A stretch of DNA of 64,000 bases from Nymphaea colorata (lineage: Eukaryota; Streptophyta; Magnoliopsida; Nymphaeales; Nymphaeaceae), in contig NC_045144.1 in NCBI RefSeq assembly GCF_008831285.2, positions 2,906,268 to 2,970,267 of the forward strand, written 5' to 3'. The position numbers were made by a program, and so were the translations under genes. Positions within the stretch are counted from its first letter, which is position 1. Every line of letters begins with the position of its first letter. Positions 11,106 through 23,800 of this stretch are shown here, piece after piece. The notes under the pieces were generated by a model. That model was given only the letters and a program-made list of their open reading frames with translations. It was not told the DNA's origin and ran no database searches.

Positions 11106-14100
11106 CCTAAATTTTTTCAAAAATTGCCGCATGCGCGTCCATATCCGCACCTGCACCTGCACCCATATGACATAACTTATGAGTTTATACACTAGGTATA
11201 TCATTACCATGCATAAGATTATATATTAAAGGGACAAGCTGAAGGAAGGAGAAATGGAGAACCAAATGAGTTTGGAGTGAGGAGGCTTCATTATACAAAA
11301 TAGATAAATAGCATGTCTAACAGTCTAAGGGTGTAGCCATCTCTCTTTTTTCTTTACTTCTTCCTGAAAACTGTCTATTGGCTCTATTCAGTAACTCATC
11401 TATATGTGTGATTGCTTGATTTCTAAATTCATCCTTGTCACTTCAAAGTCTTTGTTGTCTATTCAATTTCACACTGTAGCAATGATAAATTTTTAGTTTA
11501 TATATAGTTCATGAGCATCTAATTATTATTTTCATAGTTGGGCTTGATGGTCATTAGGTAATCTTTTATAAAGTAACCACAAGAAATGTCCTAAAATACA
11601 ATAATTTTCAAATTTTTTAATCCTATTTGAATGCCCTTATTATAAAAAATGCAATGTAGTTCTTTGAGATTTTTCACATTTCAAAACATTAAATGAACAG
11701 TTTAGATACTTAAATAAGGTATGCATTCTTGGGATCTGTACTCCAGATAAGTTGTACCATTGTCACTGATATCACTGATATTTATCAGAATGTTGCCACA
11801 ATAATTACCAAAAAAGTAAAACAGAAGAAAAGCATAATATTTCCAAAATGAATTGCTTATTGATCATACTATAACATTACAATATTTTCCCTTTTTTGAG
11901 AAAGAAAACAAACCAGTTTTTCCTTTTCCTTTCATGTTTGAGAATTTTAAATGACATTTTGAATCCTTAGCCATAGTTTCATGAATTTTCTATTAATTTT
12001 ATATTAGTCATTTCTTTTGAAGTTCCAAAATTTTTCCAAGAATGATAAATATCCATTCAAAACAGCTCCTATTGATAATCGAAGGACGATCTTTGTACGG
12101 TAGTATCTGCTTATCTGTCTATCTGAGGTCAGCTTTTGAAACATGTGGCAAGGTCTTTTGATGATCCAAAAATCAAACTTTGTTGATTCAAGTAATCATT
12201 TATTTTTGGTGAAAAAAGTACAAAAGAAATGGAGTTGTTTTGGTAGATTTCTGTTCTTGCTGAACATGTCAACATCATTGGATTGGATTAAGAAAATTTG
12301 GAACGTGGAAATACAACATAAATTCATGCACAATTGATTGTGGCAATTTGTTATGTATGTCTGTATTTTTTTTTTTGCTTTTATGTTCATGCCTACTGCA
12401 TTCTCAAAATACATGCACACACATATGTATACATGTTTTTATTTATGTTACAATTTATATATGTGAGGATCTTATGCCACGCATCCTAGACTTTGGTTCT
12501 GCCATGCTATTATAATTTTCTGGTGTGATGTGGCGGTGCAATACCACAAAGAAACCAAATTATACGTAAAGCACCACAGGATCTTGATTTTGTAAAGCTG
12601 GAGAAAGAGAGCCATCCAGTATAAATTCGTAGGCAATCTGGTGGAGATAATAACTAATCTCTTTGTTTGCTCTCTGAAGCTGAAAAAGCACCTTGTGACT
12701 GCAAGCTACGTCAGTGATTCCATCTCACAGTTAGATGGTGCAGCTAAAAGTGCAGGCATCACTATTCTATGTGAGATGGGTCTGGATCCTGGAATAGGTA
12801 TGGATGCAAGGGGCCTGATTTATATATGCCTTAACATTTCCTTGTGCCAAAAAAATTGATGAGTTTTATTCCTTTCCATTCTTTGGTTGATATGTGGGTC
12901 TCTTTCTCCATGAACATACTTATTAGAAGGTAAAGTTTATCAGCGATTCAGTATGGAAAGTTAGCCGGAAAATTTACTTCAATCTTGATTTTAGGAGTCT
13001 TGCGTTCTTGCATGTGTTGCAAATAAATAAGAAAGTTCATTTACATAAATGAAATCTGATAGAAGATGTTCATAGATTGCATTTTTCTATAAATTTTGTA
13101 ATATTTAATAATCTCTAATTGCTTAATGTTGCCCTTTATTTGACAGTGGAATGTGTTGAAGTTGAGGTAGGTTTTAGAATATTAAAGAACTTGACAGTTC
13201 TTTAATTATTTTCACAAAACTTTTTGTTTACATTGTAATTTTGTTTTTACCCTAATTCTCCCTTAAGTAAGGGTTAGGGTACGTGATGAATGATAAGTTG
13301 GACGTGTTTTCTTCTCTCTCCTTCTCTCACGACAACATGGTATCAGAGCCAGCGGCGTGATTACTTCAGGCTGCCGGCGACTGGCAGATTTCCGGCGATC
13401 TCCTCTCCGGTGACTGTCAGGTTTCTAACCCCCAAACTCTCTCTTCCTCTCTCTTCGGTTGATGGGCAGAGACTGAATCTCCCTCTCTCGTTCTTCCTCC
13501 TCTCGTTCTTCCCCTTCTCTCGTCTCTCCATCTCCTTTATCATCTCCTTCTTCTTCTTCCTTCTATTGCTCGTTGGAGGGTGGAATCTGATCACGCCTAT
13601 GTTGAACGCGTGATCAGATCCACTAGTGGAACATGGTGTGGTTGCTGGGATCCTGTCGCTGCTGCTGATCAGAAATTGCTTGTTGCTGTTTCTGGTTGTG
13701 GATAGCTGTTGCTGATCGGGGAGATGGTTTATTGATGTTGCTAATTGTGGAATAGCAAGATGTGGACTTGCTGTTTGAGAGTTGAGGTTGGGAACAGAAA
13801 AAGCAGCGGCAGTCTTCGTCTCATCTAGACATTAAAATCTGTGACTGGATTTTCCTGCCTGCACGTTCATCTTTTTTCAGCAGTCTATATTAAGTGTGCA
13901 GAGATTTTATATTAAGTGTGCAAAGATTCTTTTCTTTGATCTTCACTATGGAGCAGAGGGATAGTATTGTTGATACACAAGGAGAATATAAAGTCTCTGG
14001 GAATCTTCTTTCATTTGGGTCTACCGTGAAGTTAGATGGCTCAAATTATGAAATCTGGTGTCGCGTATTTATGATGTCTGTTAAGGGGCATAGAAAGAAA

Positions 14101-17100
14101 CATGTTATTGAGGAGGAAGAACCCCTAACTAAGACCGGAAAATATTCTACATGGGAGGAAGATAGCAATATTGTGATGTCATGGATTATGAATAGTGTGC
14201 AGGCACACATCACTCCTACAATTACTTATTATACCTCTGCCAAGCATATGTGGGAATTTCTGAAGCAAACTTATTCCCATGATAAGAATATGAGCAAAGT
14301 CTTGCAGGTTGAAGAAGAACTTCTTAAACTCCAACAAGGTGACTCAGATCTGGCCCAATACTTTGCGTCAGTCAAATCAGCCTATGAGAGGCTCAAAGCC
14401 CTACGTCCCCCGTTTCAATCATGCTACAAAACCCACTTTGAGCAGCACATGGTGGCGAAATTTTTAGCTGGGTTATCTCCTGATTTTGCAGTGGCCAAAG
14501 CCCAAATGTTGACTGGGGCTGAAATTCCAGACCTTGCTGAGGCCTATAATAGGCTAAGTTCGTCTGGCGGTGACTCTATCTCCATCTTCAACTGATGCAC
14601 CTTCTTCAGCATTAGCTGTCCCAGGAGGTCGTGGGCAGTCCTTAGCCATCTCAGGAAGCCGAGGACAGACCTTCAATAGAGTGAGAGGAGGTCGTAGTTC
14701 AGGAGGTGGACGTGGTAGATTTCAATGCACGTTCTGTGGAAGACTTGGTCATCTAGAAGATAGATGCTGGAATAAACATGGTCGCCCTATGATCCGAGGC
14801 TCCGAGTCATCACAGATCAAGAACTTGTCTCATATCCCAAAAGCTTCACATGTTGAAGATGACCATACAGAATCAAATGTAGAAAATGTCACTGTTAGTA
14901 TGAGTAAATCAGAGTATAAACAATTTTTGGCTCAGAAAGCTTCATCTTCCTCCTTGGCGTCTACAGTTGTGGGTGATTATGCTCTTTCCACCACTATGCA
15001 GAACCGAGATCCAGGTATGTCATGGATTATTGATTTTGGAGCCTCCAAGCACTTTTGCAGTAGACCAAACTTATTCACCGTGCTTCACCATTTTCCTCAA
15101 CCTAGACAGGTGAAGCTTGCAGATGGGAGATTCTCTCATATTATCGGTTGGGGCAGTGTGAAAATTTCTGATTGTTTAACTATGAATAACGTGTTGTTTG
15201 CTCCTGATTTTCCCACTCATCTTCTCTCAGTTAAAGGGCTAACTCATGGTTTGAACTGTAGAGTCATTTTTTATCCTGGTTCGTGTTAGTTTCAGGACTT
15301 ACGGACTGGAAGGATGATTGGTGAAGGCCATGAACGAGGGGGAGTCTATTTCCTGTCTGCGGCCATGGACATAGCTGCTACATCAGTTCCATCCAAACCT
15401 ACCAGTCCCTAGTGGCATCTCAGACTTGGGCATCCATCAGTGTCAAAACTTCGTTGCTTGTTTCCTCAGCTTTCCATGTCAGAGTCACTTCAATGTGAAG
15501 CTTGTCAACTTGGAAAACACACTAGGAGTAGTTTTCCTTCGAGTCTAAGTCCTTCGAGTCATAGTATGTTTGATTTTCTTCATGTCGATGTGTGGGGGCC
15601 TAGCCGTACTGCTAGCCGGTCTAAATTTTGGTATTATTTGGTCGTTGTTGATGATTTCTCTCGTGCTAGTTGGGTTTTCCTTTTGAAGGAACGTTCTGCA
15701 GCTATATGTATCCTTCAAAATCTTATTATTGAAATTGTTAACATATCGTGTATAGGGAACTGGGTCTGGATATAGACCCGGTCCCATGGGCACGGGTACC
15801 GAGAGTGGCTCGGTACCCTAGGCGGGTCTCTCTCTTATTTAATCCCACTTATGGTGTAATTGTCGATTAAGTGGAATAACATTTTCTCTCTCCTAGGGTT
15901 GCGGTTGTGCCCCTAGGTTAAAGCTTCTCCGTGGTTTTTCACCTCTTTGAGGTTTTCCACGTATATTGTGTATTTCTTCTCTTTCTCTCCATCTTGGTGT
16001 GTGTTTCTACATGGTATCAGAGCCAATGCGTGAGAGATCGTTGGTGTGCTAGTCGTGTTTCCGCCGTTTTTCCGCCGCTGCTGTTTCCGCCGTTTTTCCG
16101 CAGCTGCTGCGCCGCCGCCGTCCAGTGCTGCCGCCATCCAGTGAGCGTTTTTTCCACCGCTGCTGCGCCGCCACCGCCCTCCAGCGTCGTCGCCCTCTTC
16201 AACGTCGCCGCCGTCCAGCGCCGCCGCCGTCCAGCGCCGCCGCCGTCCAGCGCTGCCGTCGTCTAGCGTCGCTGCCTCTTGTTTGTCGTCTCTGGTGCTG
16301 GGTATTCCTTCTCCTTGGTGATTGTGATGGCCGATGAGATGTCCTTCAAGATCGATGATGCCCTAGACTCGGGCAGCAATACCAAGAGCGAGATCTTGCC
16401 TGTTCAAGTCACCTCCATCCGGCTGAACAAGGATAACTATCTCTCTTGGTCTGCTGCCCTAGAAATTGGGATAACCAGTCGTGGTCGCCTGTCCTACATT
16501 ACTGGGGAGAAGCCTGCACCTTCTAAAACCGATCCGCGATGGGCTACTTGGGCATTGGAAGATAGTCAGGTTAAAGTATGGATTATTAGTTCTGTTTCCG
16601 CAGATATTCAACCTCAGCACTGGATCTAGAGCAAACTTCCTGCCTTTTACTTCTCCATACAACGAGGTTACCCCCCAGAAAGATGCAGTACCCTGTGGTA
16701 GACCTCCTAGTATCAGTACATCATGCCCAATCTGCGTCAGAGTATCCTTCAATATTAAGTTGGTCTTGCTGAGTATAGAGTAATCCTTTTCCTGGGTCAT
16801 TCTTTAGGTACCCCAACACTCTTTCTGCACTCTTCCAGTGACAATCAGTAGGAGCATGCATAAACTGACTCAACACATTTACAGCATAAGTAATATCAGG
16901 GCGAGTAAGAGTAAGATAGATGAGCTTACCAACCAGCCTCTGATACCGCCCTTTTCCTTCCTCATCTAGGATGTTGCTAGTTTTGATGCTTATCTTTGTA
17001 CCGGACTCCATTGGAGTTAGAAAGGGCCTACATCCAAGTTTGCCTGTCTCCTTTAGAAGATCCAGAGTGTATTTCCTTTGGCTCATAACCAGCCCTGTAT

Positions 17101-20100
17101 CTGACCGAGCAATCTCTATCCCCAAAAAGTACTTTAGTTTACCCAAATCTTTAAGATCAAATTCAGCAGCTAACCTTTTCTTCATCTTCCTTTTCTCTTC
17201 TTCATCGTCACCTGTGACTATCATATCATCAACATACACAAGATTAAAGGGTTTACTCTTTACTGGCAATCAGTCAATGTTGATGGTAAGGTTACCCTTT
17301 TGTTAGTCTATGTTGATGATATGATTGTCACAGGCGATAATGAAGATGAGATAACAAGATTAAAGGGTTTACTCTTTACTGGCTGTCGAATTTGATCTCA
17401 AGGACCTTGGCAAACTAAGATATTTTTTGGGTCATGTACGAACCTTGTGCTGAATGAAATAAAGTATACCTTGGATTTACTGAATGAGACAGAAAAACTA
17501 GGGTGTAGACCTGCTTCTACTCTTCTGGATGTTGGACACAAGCTCAATATTAGGGATGGAGAACCTCTTTGTGAAGAGGCCAAGGGGAGGTATTAACGTC
17601 TAGTTGGAAAGTTGATCTATCTTACTCTCACTAGACCAGATATCACCTTTGCTGTAAATGTGATGAGTCAGTTCATGCATGCTCCTACGGATGCTCACTT
17701 GAAGGTTGTCGACAGAATCTTATGCTACTTGAAGAGGAATCCAGGCAAGGGACTTCTATATATGAAACAAGGGCCTATTGAGATCGAAGGGCATTCCGAT
17801 GCAGACTAGGTAGACTGTGTTGATACTAGAAGATCTACTTCAGGGTACTGTGTTTACTTAGGGGAAAATCTTGTTGTTCGGAGGAGCAAGAGACAAGAAG
17901 TTTGTTCCTGCGGCTGAATATAGAGTTGTTGCTACGGGAATGTCTAAATTACTGTGGCTGAAGGTATTGTTGACTGATATTTGAATAAGAACTGAAGGAC
18001 CAATGAAGATGTACTGTGATAATAAGTCTGCGATCAACTTAGCCAACAACCCGGTACTACATGACAGAACTAAGCATGTTGAGATTGATCGTCACTTCAT
18101 TCGTGAGAGGATTGATGCCAAAGAATTGATTTTATCCTACATGAAGTCTGAAGGCCAAACTGTTGATGTTCTGACTAAAACTCTTCCTTGTACTCTGTTT
18201 GAGAAAAATGTATCCAAGTTGGGCATGTTTGATATGTATGTCCAACTTGAGGGGGAGTGTTGACATGTTTTGGTAAATGGGTCCGGGTCTGGACCCGGTC
18301 CAGTGTGCGTTCCTAATTAAGCTCTACTTATGTCATTGTTAACCCTAATTTTCAGTGTGAATGAAAATCTAAGAAAGAGAGTGTCTGGTTGCTAGTGGGT
18401 ACCAGTCCTCCTCACCCGTGGTTTTTTCCCTCTAGTTGAGGGGTTTTCCACGTTACATCCGTGTTTGTTCTTTGTTCTTCTCGTTTTACTGTTTCAACAA
18501 AAACCATATTGACTTGTCAATGTTGCATGAATCTCTAAAAATTCGACCTCTCTTCCTGGCTACTGTGATGGGAAAATAATTAATATCATGTTTTTTGTTG
18601 CAACCAGACTTGTATTATAGATGACACAGCAGTCTAGATGGGTTCTAATATTCATTAACAAGCTTTTTTGCTTCTAGATCATATGATGGCAATGAAGATG
18701 ATTGATGAAGCACACGCTACAGGAGGCAAAATAAGTTCATTTGTTTCATATTGTGGTGGTCTTCCTTCTCCTGCAGCAGCAAACAACCCATTAGCATATA
18801 AATTCAGGTGCATGATTGCAAGTTGCAACTCCTTTGCTCCTTGACTCAAGTCTGCTTGAACAGTCTTTTCTAGAATGCTAGTTATAAACCATCTCCTAGA
18901 TATACTTTACTTTGTTGTGTGAAACCGAAATAAAACAAGATTTCTGTTTTTATTGTGATATGACTTGATATCCAGTCATTTTACTCTTGTTCGTTTGTTG
19001 GATGGTGTGGTTGTTTTTTCGTTCCTCTTAATAAACCCCTATTTTGAGGGGATCTAAAACTTGCTTTTTTTATTGTCAATGGTCTTCCTAAATTTCAAAA
19101 TTGTTGGCACCATCTTTGGTTCTTCAGAGTCTGGTTTTTAGATATGGATATGATCCGTAGATCCTTGTACCTTTTCATCACTTTTGTAATTTGTACTACT
19201 TATGCAAAGTTTCTTCTCGGTCCATTTTATGAAAGGGAATGGGTCTTTTATAAGTCAAGGAAATTGCAACCCATTTTTGATATTTATGGATTCAACATGA
19301 TGGTCATCATTTGTTTCTTTTCCATGCATGCATGCAATTATAGCGGCTTCCTTATTGAACATGGTGATCCTACCTATGGATTATGGTTTCTATAGAATAG
19401 TTTGTCCATCTTGAGGCTTTCAGTGACTTATAGCGACAAGTTAGATTATCAAGGTCCTTCCTTCTTTGGAAAAAATCAAACTTTTACCTGTCAACCCAAG
19501 AATAAGTCTGTATGTTTACATACAAAAATGTCTGGAATTCGAGGCAAAAATGAATGGCTTGGATGTGGATACCCATCAACAGGATTATAATGCGTGTTTA
19601 ATTTTTTCCCTCTTTATTGCTTAAGCTCATTATTGCTTTCTTATTTACCTTCTCCTGGACATGTGATTCCTTAAATTGAAACTATCATTTTATAAATTTA
19701 CAGTTGGAATCCTGCTGGTGCCATCAAGGCAGGATGCAACCCAGCCATTTTTAAGCGGCAAGGAGAAACTGTTAGTGTAAAAGGTGAGTTACCTATCCTC
19801 TATATGGTGTTAAGGGTGTACCTGTAATCATATTGAGAATATTAACACACTTCTACAGAATGTTAAACATAACATTGTGGAACTGTTGCCTGTTCTGTTG
19901 TTGAAGATGAAATTTGAGTCCTAGTAAGATCGTAGAAATCATCGAGTAATGGTATCCACACGAGAACAAATATTGGAGAAAAGGTATAATAATCTTAAGG
20001 TCGTTCATGGTATAAGTGCAATCTGCAAAAGTTTGTTCAATTAATACTTGTTGCGGCAGAAAATAATGGCAAAGAAAGAAAGGATAGAGAGTGAGGAAAT

Positions 20101-20525
20101 AAAAGTTCGACATGTCTATTGACCCTAGTCCCTGATTAAATAGGAATTATTAAAAAAAATAGGTAGCAGAATATATTTTTCAGGTTTCCTAAAACAGCCT
20201 TAAAATACATATCATGTTTCTTTCAACAATAGTCTCACACTGATGTGCATAAACGACAGTGAGAAGAGCATAATAAGTTGTATTACTTTTAATATTTAAT
20301 GTGCCCCAAAAGCATAAACGAATAGGACATACAATACAAAATTCATGGTCGAAGAAGGTTAAAGTGTTTTTGACTACCTGCCCTGGTGGGCTGTTATCTG
20401 CCGGTCCAAGAAGCAAAAAAGGGGGCAGGGCAGGGGGGGTGGGTGGGGTGGTGGTAAGGCACAGGGAAGGGGGACAGGAAATGAAAAAAGTGAACATGGG
20501 CTGTTCGACTTTCTCCTCGTCTTCT

Positions 20526-20574
<49 letters not shown>

Positions 20575-20821
20575 GTATATATATTGTTGACGTGTTTTAT
20601 TACGGGTCTGGGTCTGGACCCGGTCCACTGTGTGTTCCTGTTAAGGCTCTACTTATGTCATTGTAAACCCTAATTTTCTGTGTGAATGAAATATTGAAGA
20701 GAGAGAGTGTCTGGCTGCTAGTGGGCACCAGTCCTCCTCACTCGTGGTTTTGTCCCTCTAGTTGAGGGGTTTTCTACGTTAAATCTGTGCTTGGCGACTG
20801 TTCTATTCCTTTTCTGTTTCA

Positions 20822-20866
<45 letters not shown>

Positions 20867-23800
20867 AAAGCAGGTAGGTAACAGACATTTGGTGGGAATT
20901 ATTTACATTGTGGATTTAAACCAGACTAAATGGTGGAAATTAAGCTGCAAACCTGAGTTGTTTTTTAAGAGTCCGAAATACCCTTCAAAGAGGTTTCATT
21001 AATGAAACTCATTTGCTTCCGTCTCTCTCTCCTCCCCCCATTTGAAGGGTATTGTGGGCTCTAACTTTTGTATTTGCAACTTAATATCAACCATTTGATC
21101 TCCTTGAAATCGACAACCTAGATGATAATTGGTAGGTTTAGTTTATGAGGGGTCTATGAGCTCCCAGTTTTCCCATATATATATATATATATATATATAT
21201 AGTTTTTTCCCTGCCAGGTTTTTTTTAAAATGCTCCTCACCCATGTGACATAGGCTATATATTATGTGGCTTTTTTGTTAAATGTGGATACTTGCCTTAG
21301 ACTTGTCCTGATGTGCTTCACTATTGCCTATGTACACTTGAGGCTCCCATGTCACTATTTCCAAACTGATGGGTGATTTTCAGTCAGAAATCTAAAGAAC
21401 ATGTTTGCAATTGTAAGAATCTTCACAAAGTACTCGTCTCTCCGTATGCAAAACAGATATGTTGAGAAGAGAGGATGAAAGAAGACGATGGAGGAAAGGG
21501 AGCAGCCGGCTTAACACAGCCCTGCGTTCCTTAATCTTTAATTAAAGAATAACCCTAATAGGTTACAACAGATTTGTACATAAAAAGATAAAATATTACA
21601 AGAGAGCCACCGCCTAGTAACTTTAGGCGTGTGGATATAAGGAGAATGGATCGGGCCTGAACAGACCCGATCCCCATACGCTAACAGCTCCGCTCAAGTT
21701 GTGCATGAGATTTGATCATGCACAACTTGTTCTTCAAATCTCAAAAATGCTGCCCTGTGAGACCTTTGGTAAGAAGATCAGCTATCTGTTCATTGGTGGA
21801 TATATAAGTAGGCAAGATCTCGGCTTCTTCAACCTTCTGACGAATGAAATGTTGATCAATCTCTATATGTTTGGTGCGATTATGCAAAATGGGATTGAAA
21901 GCAATTTTTATCGCACTTTGATTGTCACATAGTAATGATGACCGAACAATAGGAAGATTGAGCTCCCCAAGTAAATGACGTAACCATGACGCTTCAGCCG
22001 TCCCTGCAGCCATTGCTCTATATTCTGCCTCAGTGCTAGATCGTGCAACAGCACACTGCTTTTTACTGCTCCAACAAATGAGATTAGAATCAAGAAAGAG
22101 ACAGAAACCTGAAACTGATCGTCGGTCATCGGGATCGCCTGCCCAGTCGGCATCAGTATATGTATATATGCTATGTCCAAGAGAAACATTGGAACATTTG
22201 GTGTAGACTAGTCCATCTCCAAGAGTAGCTTTGAGATATCGTAGGATCCGCTTAGCAGCATCCATATGTCCTTCAGTGGGTGCATGCATGAACTGAGAAA
22301 TCTGATTTACAGCATATACTATGTCTGGGCGAGTAAAAGTAAGGTATTGTAACATACCAACAATGCTGCGATAGAATGTGGGATTGGAATATGCAGCAGT
22401 TCCATCAGATGCAGTCAATTTAGTATTCAAAACACTGGGGGTAGTGATGGGTTTGCAATTAGTCATACATGCCCTATCCAAAACAGCAAGGGTATACTTG
22501 TGCTGTGTAAGAGTCAAACTATCATTTGTCCTGTCAAGTTCAACACCCAAAAAATATCGTAATTCTCCCAGATCCTTCATCTTGAATTCTTGCTTCAACA
22601 TACCTTTAACATAAGATATATGTGAAGAAGAATTCCCAGTTATAACAATATCATCAACATAGATAAGTAACAAGGTGGTAGCTTCTCCAGTGCGATAGAT
22701 AAACAAAGAGTGATCGAGAGAGCTTCGGAGAAAACCAATTTGTTGTATGTGATGAGAAAAACGATCAAACCATGACCTAGAAGCTTGCTTCAACCCATAT
22801 AGAGACTTGTGTAATTTGCAAACCCATTTTTGAGAATCATGAGTAGTGTAGCCGGGAGGTTGCTCCATGTATACCTCTTCCTTAAGAATTCCATGAAGAA
22901 AAGCATTTTTGACATCTAATTGATAGAGAGGCCATCCATACGAGACTGCAAGAGAAATAATGACACGGATTGTTCTCATCTTGATGACTGGACTGAATGT
23001 TTCATCATAATCTTCCCCATATTGCTGAGTGAAACCGCGCGCCACAAGTCGTGCTTTATACCGATCAATGCTACCATCTGGTTTATATTTCAGTTTATAA
23101 ACCCATTTGGATCCCACAACATTCTTAACATTCTTATCAGCTGGACGAGGGACAATCTGCCAAGTCTGACATTCATGCAAGGTTGCCATTTCCTCATTCA
23201 TAGCTTCAACCCAACATTTTTCCTTACTTGCATTGTGATAAGATGTTGGTTCCACCTTTTTGCTGACTTCTGTCATAAACAGCTGAAAATCCAAAGAAAA
23301 ACTGTTATAGCTCACCCATCTATCAATAGGATGTCGCACGCGTTGTGATTGGCATGGAACTGCAGTAGGAACTGATCGCCTAGAATATACCAGGCCTGAG
23401 AACCGATTATGCATAGGTGGCTCACTGGGCTGAGAAGATGAATGCATGCTGTCCAAGGAAGTAGTGCTGCTCAAGGAACTACTTACAGATGTCTCGGGCT
23501 CATTAACAACTTGCTCATTGTGCTCAGTCAACATTGCTGCCCCTTGTCTTAAGATTTCAGCATGAAGCCAAGTATCATAAACTTCATTTTTGTCCTTGAG
23601 TGTCACAGAAGTAGCCTTGGGATCCTGTAACCTGTTCTCATCAAATACAACATGCCGTGAAATATGTACACGCCCAGTTTTAGGATTGTAACACCTATAA
23701 CCCTTGTAATTTTCTGCATACCCTATAAATCTACATAAAACAGCACGATCTTGAAATTTGTTTCGCAAGGAAACATCAACATGCACATAGCACACACATC

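Larger units (their letters stand above)
13154..15735 (+). mobile_element. Copia element C, 5' half only
   Basis: The element has a 5' LTR (13154-13337), primer binding site TGGTATCAGAGCC (13338-13350), gag and part of integrase. It is cut at 15,735 where the LTR of element D begins. Its proteins are closely similar to C1. No 3' half or second LTR is present in the window, so insertion of D was followed by deletion or rearrangement. Confidence 0.8.
15736..16612 (+). mobile_element. Copia element D, LTR plus 5' gag only
   Basis: The LTR is 15736-16011 (TGTTAACATATC to GTTTCTACA) and the primer binding site TGGTATCAGAGCC follows at 16012-16024. Gag begins at 16327. The element inserted into the integrase of element C and is lost after ~286 bp of gag. 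There the sequence switches to an inverted RT/RNase H segment sharing ATATTCAACCTCAGCA at the junction. The leader 16060-16270 is rich in CCGCC/GTCCAGCG repeats. Confidence 0.8.
17268..18499 (+). mobile_element. Copia element E, 3' portion with LTR
   Basis: Plus-strand RT from just before the YVDD box (17,307 onward), RNase H, polypurine tract TTGAGGGGGAG at 18,247-18,257 and 3' LTR 18258-18499. Same family as element F and the solo LTR at 20,585. All sequence 5' of RT is absent. No target-site duplication is recognisable with the 5' end of C or D. Confidence 0.82.

Noticed and set aside
13141-13172. ACAG-flanked stretch VECVEVE-like next to GTAGGT, looking like a small extra LKR/SDH exon
   Set aside because: The exons at 12,680-12,797 and 18,678-18,807 already join within one codon (G|AT); the stretch overlaps the start of Copia element C's LTR.
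15931-16266. Open frames on both strands in the CCGCC/GTCCAGCG-rich leader of element D
   Set aside because: Short GC repeats keep all frames open; the real gag start is at 16,327.
20301-20666. Open frame of ~120 codons across the G-rich tract and TA repeat
   Set aside because: Low-complexity translation (poly Ile-Tyr from TA units) in an intron; no protein similarity.
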